From an uncultured Eudoraea sp. (GTDB lineage: Bacteria; Bacteroidota; Bacteroidia; Flavobacteriales; Flavobacteriaceae): a DNA stretch of 13,457 nucleotides. Shown piece by piece: positions 12,850 through 13,457 of this stretch (position 1 is its first letter; each line of letters begins with the position of its first letter). The notes below the pieces were generated by a model. That model did no database searches, was not told the DNA's origin, and saw only the letters and a list, made by a program, of their open reading frames with translations. The stretch is from positions 1 to 13,457 of the forward strand of contig CAJQNH010000194.1 in NCBI GenBank assembly GCA_905479615.1, given 5' to 3'. The position numbers were made by a program, and so were the translations under genes.

Positions 12850-13457
12850 ATGTGCAACTTAGTTCGCAAATACAATATTCCCGGTCCGCGTTATACCAGT
12901 TACCCTACAGTTCCCTATTGGAATATGGATACATTTTCCGGTAAAGCCTGGAAAGCTACTGTAAAGAGAAGTTTTATGGAGAGCAATGACACCGAGGGTA
13001 TTAGCCTTTATATTCATTTGCCATTTTGTGAACAAATGTGCACGTTTTGCGGTTGTCATAAGCGTATTACAAAAAGGCATGAGGTAGAAAAACCTTATGT
13101 AAACACCTTATTAAAGGAGTGGAGCTTGTATTGCGAACTTTTTGATTCCAAACCCAAAATTAAGGAATTACATTTGGGAGGAGGTACCCCGACTTTCTTT
13201 TCTCCTGAGCACCTTAAATTATTAATTAATGGCATATTTAGGTTTGCGGAAAGAGCCGAGAACTATGAATTTAGTTTTGAAGGGCACCCCAATAACACAA
13301 CCAAGACGCATTTACAGGTACTATATGACCTAGGGTTTAGAAGAGTGAGTTATGGTGTGCAAGATTATAACGTAACAGTACAAAAAGCAATTCACCGTAT
13401 TCAACCTTTTGAAAAGGTAAGAGATGTTACGGAATGGTCTCGTGAAATTGGGTTTAC
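12850..13457 (+). CDS. hemN: Oxygen-independent coproporphyrinogen III oxidase, 5' part (cut by the window end)
   Basis: 202 codons are open from the ATG at 12850 to the right edge; the full protein should be about 450 residues. It is a radical SAM enzyme that decarboxylates coproporphyrinogen III to protoporphyrinogen IX without oxygen. The cluster motif is PFCEQMCTFCGC, with C60, C64 and C67 in the CxxxCxxC pattern and C69 matching the extra HemN cysteine. Before it is the HemN-specific KYNIPGPRYTSYPT (7-20). After it come the glycine-rich HLGGGTPTFF (108-117), SFEGHP (142-147) and SYGVQDYN (167-174). The conserved N-terminus separates it from HemW-type proteins. Expression is likely induced at low oxygen from the palindrome and -7 element just upstream. 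The gene is divergent from the nucleotidyltransferase-kinase operon. Confidence 0.93.
   Translation, partial: MCNLVRKYNIPGPRYTSYPTVPYWNMDTFSGKAWKATVKRSFMESNDTEGISLYIHLPFCEQMCTFCGCHKRITKRHEVEKPYVNTLLKEWSLYCELFDSKPKIKELHLGGGTPTFFSPEHLKLLINGIFRFAERAENYEFSFEGHPNNTTKTHLQVLYDLGFRRVSYGVQDYNVTVQKAIHRIQPFEKVRDVTEWSREIGF

Noticed and set aside
12859..13080. Open frame on the minus strand opposite hemN
   Set aside because: It is a shadow frame: it lies wholly within hemN, which has clear radical SAM motifs, and its translation has no recognisable features.
1..13457. Mobile element, prophage, CRISPR or defence system
   Set aside because: No transposase, integrase, repeat array, tRNA or toxin-antitoxin-like gene was seen; every gene matches a metabolic or housekeeping family.

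Overview
The window looks like the chromosome of an aerobic or facultative marine-type Bacteroidetes, most likely a flavobacterium. The grounds are moderate-to-low GC, genes with no Shine-Dalgarno sequence before them, promoter candidates of the Bacteroidetes type (TTG, about 20 nt, TAnnTTTG), lipoprotein signals, and protein families typical of the group (S1 sulfatase, propeller/cytochrome c lipoprotein, NahK-like kinase with a paired nucleotidyltransferase). Ten genes fill the window. The two at the edges are cut. No stretch of 300 bases lacks a gene; the longest gap is about 140 bp (12709-12849). I see no rRNA, tRNA, insertion sequence, CRISPR array or convincing hairpin terminator.

Layout. 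(1) 1-3841, minus: a two-gene operon with a large periplasmic lipoprotein (beta-propeller, HEAT-like region, cytochrome c, discoidin) followed by a Tat-exported TIM-barrel sugar isomerase/epimerase-like protein, cut at base 1. (2) 3965-6108, plus, divergent from it: a lipoprotein sulfatase overlapping by 4 nt a tRNA1(Val) adenine methyltransferase gene. (3) 8317-6112, minus: an AdiC-like APC amino-acid transporter followed 10 nt later by a dimethylargininase/arginine-deiminase-fold hydrolase. (4) 8377-10738, plus: a choline-monooxygenase-like Rieske oxygenase, then a glutaryl-CoA dehydrogenase with its own promoter. (5) 12708-10748, minus: a sugar-1-phosphate nucleotidyltransferase and an N-acetylhexosamine-kinase-like protein, 11 nt apart. 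(6) 12850 to the end, plus: the first 202 codons of oxygen-independent coproporphyrinogen III oxidase (hemN), behind a promoter with an FNR/CRP-like palindrome.

How the genes may work together. Groups 1 and 2 suggest surface or periplasmic processing of (sulfated) glycans with redox chemistry on sugars. Group 5 reads as a two-step salvage of a free amino sugar to a nucleotide sugar. Group 3 reads as transport plus hydrolysis of an arginine-like guanidino compound. Group 4 is catabolic: a quaternary-amine-type Rieske oxygenase next to the lysine/tryptophan degradation enzyme. hemN supplies haem when oxygen is low. These links rest on gene adjacency and family knowledge, not on direct proof. 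I did not find a clearly novel defence or mobile system; the most interesting material is the set of under-characterised two-gene modules.
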